A stretch of 5,588 nt of DNA, from the NCBI GenBank assembly GCA_021815655.1, contig JAKAGJ010000183.1, positions 1-5,588 of the forward strand, given 5' to 3'. Below are positions 1-5,327 of the stretch, piece after piece. Position 1 is the first letter of the stretch. Every line of letters starts with the position of its first letter. A program made the translations under genes and the position numbers. Source of the stretch: Deltaproteobacteria bacterium. Lineage in GTDB: Bacteria > Desulfobacterota > Desulfarculia > Desulfarculales > Desulfarculaceae. The notes under the pieces are model-generated. The model did no database searches, had not been told where the DNA came from, and worked only from the letters and a program-made list of their open reading frames with translations.

Positions 1-899
1 ACCAGGGCCGCGGCCAGGGCCCGGGCCGTGGCCTTCTCACGCACCCAGGGCAGCTCCAGGGTGCGCGCCTGGGGGCCGTAGAGGGCGATGCTCGCGGGGT
101 CCTGGCTGGCCAGGCCGTCGTCGCCGGCCTCGTACTGGCGGCTGCGGTAGTTGTAGCCATAGAGCACCTGGGCCAGGTTGACCACGTCGGCCAGGCGCAC
201 GTCCACGCCCACGTCCTTGAGGTGGGCCTGGCTCAGCATGGCCACCAGTTCGCCGTCGCTGGCGCTGCCCGGCCCCAGGTCCAGGTACAGGCGCAAGCAG
301 CCGTCGCCGCCCCGCCACCAGGAGCCCAGGAAGGTGGACAAAAGCTCGGTAAGCAGGGTGGCCAGGGCCTTGGGCTGGCCGATGAGCCCGCTGGCCTGGT
401 AGCCTTGGGCGGCGGCCCGGCTCCGGGAGCGGCTCAAGACCCCCTGGTCCAGCTCGCCGGGGTCCAGCCCCGCCACCCGTACCAGGAGGTCCTGGGCCAG
501 GTCCAGGGGGTTGCTTAAGAGCTGGCCGCCGGCCCCGGGCTTGCCCTGGGCGCGCACCCCCAGGGGCTCGCTGGCGCTCATGTCCTGGCTGAAGGTGGCG
601 GTGGCGATTCTGCCCAAATTCTGGAAGTCGTGGTTGAGGTCCAGGCCGTAGAGGCCGGGGTCCAGGGCCTGGCCGTCCTGGCCGTAGAGGGTAACCTGGT
701 TGCCCGCCGCCAGGCTGAGCAGGGGGTGGCCGGCCAGGGCGTAGACATGGGCCGCCGTGTCCAGGCAGACCGCGTTCCACAGGGCGCCGGAGCCGCCCCG
801 CATGTCCCCGTAGACCAGGGGCAGGCACTCGGCCGGGCGCCGGGGGGCGGCGTAGTCCCAGGCCCGCCTGAGCGGCAGCGGCGCGCCGAGGTCGGTCAT
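1..899 (-). CDS. Phage-type tail/baseplate protein, partial (3' end beyond window)
   Basis: The minus-strand frame starting at ATG 899-897 stays open to the left edge, giving 299 complete codons without a stop. The rest of the gene is outside the window. The protein begins MTDLGAPLPL and has a VYGD segment near residues 29-32, followed by a beta-rich region (about 45-105). A leucine-rich, probably helical stretch lies at about 130-195. Near the right end come VLYGYNYRSRQY (about 246-257) and a segment with ALYGPQA...LELPWV followed by an alanine-rich helix (about 271-299). The YG...P-V...A-rich pattern resembles segments of phage tail hub/baseplate proteins; this is an inference from pattern only. 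A GAGGG sequence sits 8-9 nt upstream of the ATG, and the start overlaps the stop of the preceding gene in a TGATG arrangement, which suggests translational coupling. The likely role is a structural part of a tail tip. The exact family is not recognised. Confidence 0.72.
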   Translation of the reverse strand, partial: MTDLGAPLPLRRAWDYAAPRRPAECLPLVYGDMRGGSGALWNAVCLDTAAHVYALAGHPLLSLAAGNQVTLYGQDGQALDPGLYGLDLNHDFQNLGRIATATFSQDMSASEPLGVRAQGKPGAGGQLLSNPLDLAQDLLVRVAGLDPGELDQGVLSRSRSRAAAQGYQASGLIGQPKALATLLTELLSTFLGSWWRGGDGCLRLYLDLGPGSASDGELVAMLSQAHLKDVGVDVRLADVVNLAQVLYGYNYRSRQYEAGDDGLASQDPASIALYGPQARTLELPWVREKATARALAAAL

Positions 900-1426
900 C
901 ACAAGGCCCTCAGGCTAAGGGTGATCCGCTCAGCCTCCAGGCGGTAGGAGATCACCCGGCCCTGGAAGCGGCTCAGGAAGTCCTGGGGAGCCAGGCCGCT
1001 GTAGCCCACGCTCAGCTCGCCCAGGGCCCCCAGCAGGTTCTCCATGGCCTCCAGGCGGCTGAAGGGGCGCTGGCCCTTGCCGCCGCCGTTGCTCAAGACC
1101 AGGCTGAGGCTGCCGGCCTCCTCCTGCTTCAGGCTGGCCAGCATGTCGTTCTTCAGGGGGGACAGGGTTTCGCGCAGGCGGCCGAAGGACAATACCCGCG
1201 CCCCGCGCTCCAGGAGGGGCAGCTGCCCCTGGCCGGCCTTCTTGCCTCCGTCGGCCTTGAGGCCGCCGTCGGCCAGGGAGGGGGTCTTCAGGTCCACGAA
1301 GGCCTGGCCGGGATGGCGGTCGGAGTACAGGCGCAGCCCGTGGCTGTTGGTCAGGCTGAAGAGGACCACCGGGGCCTGGTTGCGCATCCGGCGGGCGCGG
1401 TGAAAGGCCTGGCTAAGGCTAAACAT
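899..1426 (-). CDS. Small phage tail-module protein, function unknown
   Basis: This 175-aa protein sits between two larger tail-type genes. I chose ATG 1426 (MFSLSQAFHRARRMRNQ) over the longer frame starting at 1540. The extra 38 residues are a proline/tryptophan/serine-rich shadow of the upstream gene. In addition, an AGGAGGT sequence (1444-1438) lies 11 nt before ATG 1426. The start overlaps the upstream stop by 8 bp, and the stop shares one base with the next start, so all three genes look co-translated. The N-terminus is basic. Residues about 18-50 (APVVLFSLTNSHGLRLYSDR) look beta-stranded, a glycine/lysine-rich linker lies near 53-67, and the C-terminal half (about 80-175) mixes helix and strand. 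There is no signal peptide, membrane segment or catalytic motif. I do not recognise the family. Context suggests a small structural or assembly protein of a phage-like tail. Confidence 0.75.
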   Translation of the reverse strand: MFSLSQAFHRARRMRNQAPVVLFSLTNSHGLRLYSDRHPGQAFVDLKTPSLADGGLKADGGKKAGQGQLPLLERGARVLSFGRLRETLSPLKNDMLASLKQEEAGSLSLVLSNGGGKGQRPFSRLEAMENLLGALGELSVGYSGLAPQDFLSRFQGRVISYRLEAERITLSLRAL

Positions 1427-2492
1427 GGGTACGCACCACCTCCTCCAGCTCCAGGTCCAGGGCGTAGGAGCCCAGGTGCTGGTACACCGGGGTGAGCGAG
1501 GCCCCGGGCAGGCAGTAGAGGGTGCCGCTGGGGTCGTCATCGAAGGGAGTGAAGAACAGGGGGTTGAGGCGGCCGCGCACCGGGTCGTTGATGGCCTGGT
1601 ACAGGGCCTGGAACCCGGCCACGTCGCCTTGGTCCAGACCCCGGAAGGAGATGCGCCAGGACTGGGCCAGCCCCCGGGTGGAGCCGGCCACCTTGCCGGC
1701 GTCGGTGGCGGTGGTGGAGCGCCCGGCCAGCCAGGTGCGGCCGTAGGGGGCCGCGAACATGCGCGAAGGCTGGAAGTAGTCCCCCAGGTAGAGCAGGCTG
1801 GCGCTCAAGGACCCGTCCTGGTTCTGCGGGTCTTCCAGGAGCAGGCGCCAGTGGCGGTAACTGGCCCCGGGCCAGGCGCAGAGGTGGGGCCGGGTGATGG
1901 CCAGCTCCTGGCTGAAGGCCGGCGCCTGCCATTGGTCGGGCTGGTCGCCGGCCAGCAGGCTGACCCGGGCCTTATCGCTCAGGTTGTGGTCGGCCAGCAA
2001 CAGGGCCGCCACCGGCCGGCTGGCCCCCAGGTCCAGGCTGAGGCTCTCGCTCTGGCAGCCCTGGGCCTGCCAGGTGGTGTCGCGGTCGCGGTCCAGGAGC
2101 AGGGCCGGCCCCTGGTTGCCGCCGGCCAGGATGCTCCAGGAATCGCCGCGCGCAAAGTCCGGACCCTGCCCCGACACCCACTTGACGCGCACGCCGTCGG
2201 CCAGGTCCAGGAACTGGCGCTGGGTGGGCAGGCCCCTGCGCTCCCAGTCGGCCAGGCTGGCGCGGCGCCAGCGGAAGGTGGCCTGGCCCACGCCCTCGCC
2301 GGCGGCCACGGAATCTATCTCCACCACGAAGACCTGGTCCTGGCCGCCCTGATGCTGCCCGGCGGCGTAGGCCACCGCCGTGCCCTGGGCCTTGGCCACG
2401 GGCATGCCCACCATGCCCGGCCGGGCCGAGGACACGGTCACCTGGGCCGGATCGCTCAGCAGGTTTTGGTAATAGAAGCGGCAGATGCTCAT
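1419..2492 (-). CDS. Phage-type tail protein with discoidin-like (F5/8 type C-like) domain
   Basis: This is a 357-aa protein. The frame is open further upstream, but ATG 2492 (MSICRFYYQN) is preferred. It carries GGAGG (2502-2498) at 5-nt spacing, and the upstream extension is proline/arginine-rich and crosses into the divergent promoter gap. Residues about 60-120 hold a WE...LADGVRVKW...GPDFARGDSW pattern often seen ahead of carbohydrate-binding-like domains in tail proteins. Residues about 125-240 look like a discoidin/galactose-binding fold: LDRDRDTTWQA, then LSLDLGASRPVAALLLADHN, and YRHWRLLL near the end. Residues about 245-357 form a separate C-terminal region (GRTWLAGRS, WRISFRGL, LNPLFFTPFDDDP). 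The protein could bind host-surface sugars or simply be structural. It is the first gene of a minus-strand operon with two further tail-type genes downstream. The discoidin-like reading is moderately supported by pattern; the exact tail role is inferred. Confidence 0.75.
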   Translation of the reverse strand: MSICRFYYQNLLSDPAQVTVSSARPGMVGMPVAKAQGTAVAYAAGQHQGGQDQVFVVEIDSVAAGEGVGQATFRWRRASLADWERRGLPTQRQFLDLADGVRVKWVSGQGPDFARGDSWSILAGGNQGPALLLDRDRDTTWQAQGCQSESLSLDLGASRPVAALLLADHNLSDKARVSLLAGDQPDQWQAPAFSQELAITRPHLCAWPGASYRHWRLLLEDPQNQDGSLSASLLYLGDYFQPSRMFAAPYGRTWLAGRSTTATDAGKVAGSTRGLAQSWRISFRGLDQGDVAGFQALYQAINDPVRGRLNPLFFTPFDDDPSGTLYCLPGASLTPVYQHLGSYALDLELEEVVRTHV

Positions 2493-2495
2493 GGT

Positions 2496-2502
2496 CTCCT
2501 CC
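2496..2502 (-). promoter_or_regulatory. Shine-Dalgarno deciding the start of the discoidin-like tail gene
   Basis: On the minus strand GGAGGAG lies 3-5 nt before the ATG at 2492. No comparable site precedes the alternative upstream starts, so this site fixes the start at the MSICRF methionine. Confidence 0.7.
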
Positions 2503-2645
2503 GGTGGCTGGCCGCCGGGGCGGGCGGCCTGGGATGAGCCCAGGTTGACAGCCCCCGAGGTGGTGGCCCAGCAAGACGGCGCGGGAAGATGTCTCCCCGG
2601 GCCGCCGCCGGGTTTGTTCCGAAGGATTGGGCCTGGCAAGGGATT

Positions 2646-2651
2646 TATGCT
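2646..2651 (+). promoter_or_regulatory. Possible -10 element for the glutaredoxin-pdxA operon
   Basis: TATGCT matches the sigma-70 -10 consensus at 4 of 6 positions, but no acceptable -35 sits 16-18 nt upstream. If used, transcription would start within a few bases of the ATG at 2663, which lacks a Shine-Dalgarno. That would give a nearly leaderless message. This is a weak call. Confidence 0.22.
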
Positions 2652-2662
2652 AAGCTCCAGCC

Positions 2663-2932
2663 ATGGTAGGGGAGCGTCACAATCAGCCCGCCCGTGAGCT
2701 GACCATCTTTCACACCCCTGGCTGTGGCCGCTGCCAGGCGGCGGCCCAGTATTTCGAGCAGCGGGGCTTCGTGGTGCACCTGGCCGATGTGGCCAATGAT
2801 TTCGGTGCCTTGCGCCGCATGGCCCGTCTGTGCCCCGGCACGCGCACCGTGCCGGTGATTCAGTGGGGACAGGAGGTCTTCGTGGGCTTCGACGCCGGCT
2901 ATTGGCAACAGCGGTTGGAGCAAGCATCGTGA
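2663..2932 (+). CDS. Glutaredoxin-like thioredoxin-fold protein
   Basis: This 89-aa protein has the glutaredoxin layout. An opening strand (LTIFHTPGC) leads to a CGRC redox motif (Cys21, Cys24) followed by a helix. A second strand is FVVHLADV. The cis-proline motif TVP is at 62-64, followed by a strand (VIQWGQEVFVGF) and a final helix. Family members use the CxxC pair to reduce disulfides or mixed glutathione disulfides in the cytoplasm. The actual electron donor and substrate cannot be told from sequence, and thioredoxin-like or NrdH-like function is possible. The first ATG is used. No good Shine-Dalgarno precedes it, so the exact start is less certain than the core. Its stop overlaps the pdxA start by 4 bp, indicating one operon. 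Confidence 0.85.
   Translation: MVGERHNQPARELTIFHTPGCGRCQAAAQYFEQRGFVVHLADVANDFGALRRMARLCPGTRTVPVIQWGQEVFVGFDAGYWQQRLEQAS
2917..2931 (+). promoter_or_regulatory. Ribosome binding site and GTG start of pdxA
   Basis: GGAG at 2917-2920 lies 8 nt before GTG 2929-2931, inside the last codons of the glutaredoxin gene. GTGA at 2929-2932 contains both the pdxA start and the glutaredoxin stop. This favours GTG 2929 over an upstream in-frame ATG at 2830, which would add about 33 residues of out-of-frame glutaredoxin sequence. Confidence 0.75.
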
Positions 2933-3903
2933 ATCAGCTGGCGGTAGTGGAGCGCCCCCGCCTGGCCGTCACCCTGGGCGACCCCGCCGGGGTGGGGCCG
3001 GAGATCGTGGCCCGCATCTGCCACGACCCCGAGGTGCGGGCCAAGGCCGATCTTTTGGTGGTGGGCCGCCGCATGATCCTGGCGGCGGGGGCCATGGCCT
3101 GCGGCCTGCCCATGCCCTCGGTGGAGATGGTGGAGGTGGGCCCGGGCCAGGAGATCAAGCCCGGCCGGCCCACGGCCATCACCGGGCGCCAGGCCGGGGC
3201 CTTCGTGGAGGAGGCGTTGCGCCTGTGCCTGTCCGGCCAGGTGGGGGCCATGGTCACGGCGCCCATCAGCAAGGAGGCCTTGCAGGCCGGGGGCTATCCC
3301 GACACCGGACACACCAGCCTGCTGGGGCGCCTGTTGGGTGTGCCCCGGCCGGTGATGATGCTGGCCGGCAGCCGCCTGCGCGTGGTGCTGGCCACCATTC
3401 ACTGCGCCTTCCGCGAGGTGATCGGCCGCCTGAGCCCCCAGGGCATCGCCCACACCGGCCTGGTGGCGGCCCGCGACCTGCAACGCTACCTGGGCATACA
3501 AAACCCCCGGCTGGCCGTGGCCGCCCTGAACCCCCACGCCGGCGAGGGCGGCATGTTCGGCGACGAGGAAGAAACCCTCATCGCCCCGGCCATCCAGATT
3601 TTGCAGCAGGCCGGGGTGCAGGCCAGCGGCCCCCACCCCCCGGATACCGTCTTCTGGCGGGCGGCGCGGGGCGAGTTCGACCTGGTGCTGTGCATGTACC
3701 ATGACCAGGGGCTCATTCCCCTGAAGCTCCTGCACTTCGAGGACGGGGTCAACGTCACCCTGGGTCTGCCCATCATCCGCACCAGCGTGGACCACGGCAC
3801 CGCCTACGACATCGCCGGCCAGGGCCGGGCCAACCCCGCCAGCCTCAAGGCCGCCGTGCTGCTGGCCGCCCACATGGCCACCCACCGCAAAAACGGCGTT
3901 TGA
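2929..3903 (+). CDS. pdxA: 4-hydroxythreonine-4-phosphate dehydrogenase PdxA
   Basis: PdxA oxidises 4-phosphohydroxy-L-threonine with NAD(P). The product decarboxylates and is joined to deoxyxylulose 5-phosphate by PdxJ to make pyridoxine 5'-phosphate in the cytoplasm. The 324-aa product is close to the usual ~330. It shows the N-terminal LGDPAGVGPEI motif (16-26), TAPISKEAL (about 111-119), GHTS (127-130), ALNPHAGEG (about 199-207) and MYHDQGLIPLK (256-266). The three metal-binding histidines fall at 158, 203 and 258, the same spacing as E. coli 166/211/266 as I recall it. Substrate-contacting His128, Thr129, Lys266, Asn275 and Arg284 are also at equivalent positions, so the enzyme looks complete. 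One variation is Ser130, where GHTE or GHTD is common. It is coupled to the glutaredoxin gene upstream, and the transpeptidase gene follows after 2 nt. A PdxA2-type paralogue acting on threonate phosphates is a less likely alternative. Confidence 0.94.
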   Translation: MNQLAVVERPRLAVTLGDPAGVGPEIVARICHDPEVRAKADLLVVGRRMILAAGAMACGLPMPSVEMVEVGPGQEIKPGRPTAITGRQAGAFVEEALRLCLSGQVGAMVTAPISKEALQAGGYPDTGHTSLLGRLLGVPRPVMMLAGSRLRVVLATIHCAFREVIGRLSPQGIAHTGLVAARDLQRYLGIQNPRLAVAALNPHAGEGGMFGDEEETLIAPAIQILQQAGVQASGPHPPDTVFWRAARGEFDLVLCMYHDQGLIPLKLLHFEDGVNVTLGLPIIRTSVDHGTAYDIAGQGRANPASLKAAVLLAAHMATHRKNGV

Positions 3904-3905
3904 GC

Positions 3906-4511
3906 ATGGCCCGGCCCGGCCGCGCCCGCCGGCTGGCGGCCTGGCTCTTTTGCCTGCTGCTGTGGCTGTGGGCCGCGCCCGGCCTGGCCGCCGACCTGTT
4001 GGTCAGCGCCCAGGGCGCGACCATGGGCCTGGCCTCCATGGCCGGCCATGCCTACCCCTGCGCCCTGGGCCGCGCCGGCATCGGCAAGGACAAGCACGAG
4101 GGCGACGGCGCCACCCCGGCCGGCAGCTTCCCCCTGCGCCGGGTGCTGTTCCGCCCCGACAAGTTCGCCGCCCCGCCGGCCAGCGGCCTGCCGGTCAGCC
4201 CCATCTCCCCTGACGACGGCTGGTGCGACGACCCCGCCGCGCCCCAGTACAACCAACCCGTGAAGCTGCCTTTCGCCGCCAGCCACGAGGAACTGTGGCG
4301 GGCCGACGGCCTCTACGACCTGATCGTGGTGGTGGGCTACAACGACGACCCGGTGGTGCCGGGGCGGGGCAGCGCCATCTTCCTGCACGTGGCCCGGCCC
4401 GGCTACGCCCCCACGGCGGGGTGCCTGGCCTTCAGCCGAGCTGATTTGCTGGCGATAATCAAGGAGCTGGGGCCGGGGTCCCGGGTGGTGATAACAGCGC
4501 CGGGCCTATGA
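3906..4511 (+). CDS. Exported L,D-transpeptidase (YkuD domain)
   Basis: This 201-aa protein has a Sec-type signal peptide: basic N-terminus (RPGRARR), hydrophobic core [14 protein letters not shown], and probable cleavage near residues 28-29 (GLA-AD). The mature part fits the short YkuD family (COG3786 type): [19 protein letters not shown] near 57-75, a DGWCDD...YN segment in the middle, and the catalytic signature with His161 and Cys173 in FLH...PTAGC. The family uses the cysteine to form or exchange L,D-peptide cross-links, or to attach proteins, in periplasmic peptidoglycan. Some members may act on other cell-wall substrates. ATG 3906 lies 2 nt after the pdxA stop. An in-frame TTG at 3900, overlapping that stop, is a possible alternative adding two residues. 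Neither has a strong Shine-Dalgarno, so translation may depend on coupling to pdxA. The last 6 bp overlap the convergent Smr gene. Confidence 0.88.
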   Translation: MARPGRARRLAAWLFCLLLWLWAAPGLAADLLVSAQGATMGLASMAGHAYPCALGRAGIGKDKHEGDGATPAGSFPLRRVLFRPDKFAAPPASGLPVSPISPDDGWCDDPAAPQYNQPVKLPFAASHEELWRADGLYDLIVVVGYNDDPVVPGRGSAIFLHVARPGYAPTAGCLAFSRADLLAIIKELGPGSRVVITAPGL

Positions 4512-4805
4512 CCGCCGGGGGCCGCCCGCTTTCAGGGTAACAATCGTCGCCCCCCAGCCGCCGGCCGCGGGCTCGGCCAGCTTGAATGACGCCACCAGGG
4601 GCAGCCTCTCCAGGGTGGCCCCCACCAGGCGGCGCAGCTCCCCCCGGCCCTTGCCGTGGATCACCCGCACCTCCAGGATGCCCGCCTCCTGGCAGGCTTG
4701 CAGATAGTCCGCCAGCAGCGCCTTCACCTCCCGGGGCTGGAAGGTGTGCAAATCCAGCACCCCGTCGATGGGCAGCTCTATGGGCTCGTCCTGGTCCCAG
4801 TCCAT
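4506..4805 (-). CDS. Small stand-alone Smr-domain protein
   Basis: This 99-aa protein is almost entirely one Smr domain. It has LDLHTF (17-22) followed by a helix, then [12 protein letters not shown] (48-59), and the closing [10 protein letters not shown] (82-91). Smr domains, also found at the MutS2 C-terminus, bind nucleic acid and can have nicking or RNA-cleaving activity. The cellular role of small free-standing bacterial versions is mostly unknown. The LDLHTF form, rather than LDLHG, belongs to a known small-Smr subfamily as far as I recall. ATG 4805 has AGGAA (4818-4814) at 8-nt spacing. The gene converges on the L,D-transpeptidase gene with a 6-bp overlap of 3' ends and lies downstream of ppnP and a palindromic repeat, so it may have its own promoter in the short gap or depend on read-through. 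Confidence 0.9.
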   Translation of the reverse strand: MDWDQDEPIELPIDGVLDLHTFQPREVKALLADYLQACQEAGILEVRVIHGKGRGELRRLVGATLERLPLVASFKLAEPAAGGWGATIVTLKAGGPRRS

Positions 4806-4838
4806 GGCGCTAGTTCCTAGATTGCGGCCAGTCAGAAT

Positions 4839-4923
4839 CGGGCGGGGATAAACCCCGCCCCTACATTAAGATTGGGATGTGCTAGCCTTTTCTTGATGTA
4901 GGGGCGGGGTTTATCCCCGCCCG
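4839..4923. repeat. REP/BIME-like nested inverted repeat
   Basis: A 28-bp arm (4839-4866) is the perfect reverse complement of 4896-4923. With one mismatch at 4867/4895 the arms extend to 33 bp (4839-4871 and 4891-4923) around a 19-nt loop. Each arm is itself a hairpin: 8-bp stems of GGGCGGGG and CCCCGCCC around a 5-nt A/T-rich loop (4840-4860 and 4902-4922). Each hairpin is flanked on the inner side by GTAG (4898-4901 plus; 4864-4861 minus). A GTAG tetranucleotide followed by a palindrome is the known form of REP elements mobilised by REP-associated tyrosine transposases, and two opposed units form a BIME. It lies between the ppnP stop and the Smr start, so it could also stop transcription or protect the ppnP 3' end. 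It lacks the T-run of a classical terminator. Confidence 0.82.
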
Positions 4924-4978
4924 TCTTGGTTCCTAAAAACCATGCGGCCGATAGTTAGCTAATGCGGTGGGACGGGCC

Positions 4979-5260
4979 TTATCCATATAAGCAGATGTAG
5001 GACGACTCCACAGGCACTTCCAACTGGAACTTCTGGTTGGCCGCCACCTCGAAGCGCTCATAGGGTTTGAATTCCCGCCAGGCGGCCGCGCCGGGCAATT
5101 TCACCTTCAGGAGGCCCGAGGTCACGATCATGACCTCCCTGGTGGAGGTGCCGAACTCATAGCTGCCCACGGCCATGACGCCGGCCGTGGCCGGGCCGTC
5201 GCTGCTGGTGAAGGCGATGGACTTGACCTTGCCCTCGAAATACTCGTTGACCTTCAGCAT
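4979..5260 (-). CDS. ppnP: Pyrimidine/purine nucleoside phosphorylase PpnP
   Basis: This is a 93-aa cupin-fold protein (former DUF1255/YaiE), almost the same length as E. coli PpnP (94 aa). The family cleaves a broad set of nucleosides with phosphate to give free bases and ribose 1-phosphate. The sequence follows the family closely: NEYF.GKVKSIAF (5-16), GVMAVGSYEFGT (27-38), EVMIVTSGLLKVKLPG (42-57), W...KPYERFEV (61-71), FQLEV and a terminal SSYICLYG. ATG 5260 is chosen over an upstream in-frame ATG because AAGGAG (5272-5267) lies 6 nt before it and the family begins ML-x-x-NEYF. The gene stands alone, with its own promoter upstream and a palindromic repeat downstream. Confidence 0.93.
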   Translation of the reverse strand: MLKVNEYFEGKVKSIAFTSSDGPATAGVMAVGSYEFGTSTREVMIVTSGLLKVKLPGAAAWREFKPYERFEVAANQKFQLEVPVESSYICLYG

Positions 5261-5266
5261 GGCTGA

Positions 5267-5272
5267 CTCCTT
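5267..5272 (-). promoter_or_regulatory. Shine-Dalgarno of ppnP
   Basis: AAGGAG on the minus strand sits 6 nt before the ATG at 5260. This is close to ideal and decides the start against the longer frame beginning near 5362. Confidence 0.8.
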
Positions 5273-5290
5273 GGTTGATGCAACGCGAGG

Positions 5291-5319
5291 ATGGTAAAGC
5301 ATGCGCCGCCATGCGTCAA
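5291..5319 (-). promoter_or_regulatory. Sigma-70-like promoter of ppnP
   Basis: On the minus strand TTGACG (5319-5314, 5 of 6 to TTGACA) is followed after exactly 17 nt by TACCAT (5296-5291, 4 of 6 to TATAAT). Transcription would begin near 5284, leaving a leader of about 25 nt with the Shine-Dalgarno in it. The position and spacing suit ppnP well. The match is by eye; no start-site data are available. Confidence 0.55.
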
Positions 5320-5327
5320 TGGCGGCG
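5304..5327. repeat. Palindrome overlapping the ppnP promoter
   Basis: A 9-bp perfect inverted repeat, CGCCGCCAT (5304-5312) and ATGGCGGCG (5319-5327), flanks a 6-nt centre. It covers the proposed -35 element and about half of the spacer of the ppnP promoter. The position suits an operator for a dimeric regulator. Because most of the -35 lies in the centre, the symmetry could also be a chance product of GC-rich sequence. Confidence 0.5.

Larger units (their letters stand above)
2493..2662. other. Divergent intergenic gap between tail module and grx-pdxA operon
   Basis: This 170-bp region must hold whatever drives the minus-strand tail genes and the plus-strand redox/B6 operon. A small palindrome, CCTGGG (2528-2533) and CCCAGG (2539-2544) with a 5-nt loop, would fall in the leader of the tail transcript. 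A perfect TTGACA occurs at 2545-2550 on the plus strand, but no matching -10 follows it at 16-18 nt. I see no convincing promoter for the tail genes, no phage gene remnants, no attachment-site-like duplication and no tRNA. Confidence 0.6.

Noticed and set aside
37..828. Minus-strand open frame of about 263 codons at the left end
   Set aside because: The product is almost entirely P, G, R and A. A different minus frame starting at 899 is open to the window edge, has varied composition and is coupled to the gene before it.
1425..2537. Long plus-strand open frame (about 370 codons) opposite the discoidin-like tail gene
   Set aside because: Its product is dominated by G, A, V, Q and P with no domain pattern. 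It is the expected antisense shadow of a GC-rich gene, whereas the minus-strand frame has good ribosome sites and recognisable motifs.
2545..2550. Perfect TTGACA -35 hexamer on the plus strand in the divergent gap
   Set aside because: No -10-like hexamer follows at 15-19 nt, and the downstream sequence is GC-rich.
2634..2650. Possible sigma-54 promoter (TGGCAAG ... TGC) before the glutaredoxin gene
   Set aside because: The distance between the GG and GC dinucleotides is 12 nt rather than the strict 10, and the -12 element is poor.
2899..3885. Minus-strand open frame of about 328 codons opposite pdxA
   Set aside because: The product is low-complexity G/H/A/Q-rich and lies exactly opposite PdxA, whose catalytic residues are all in place.
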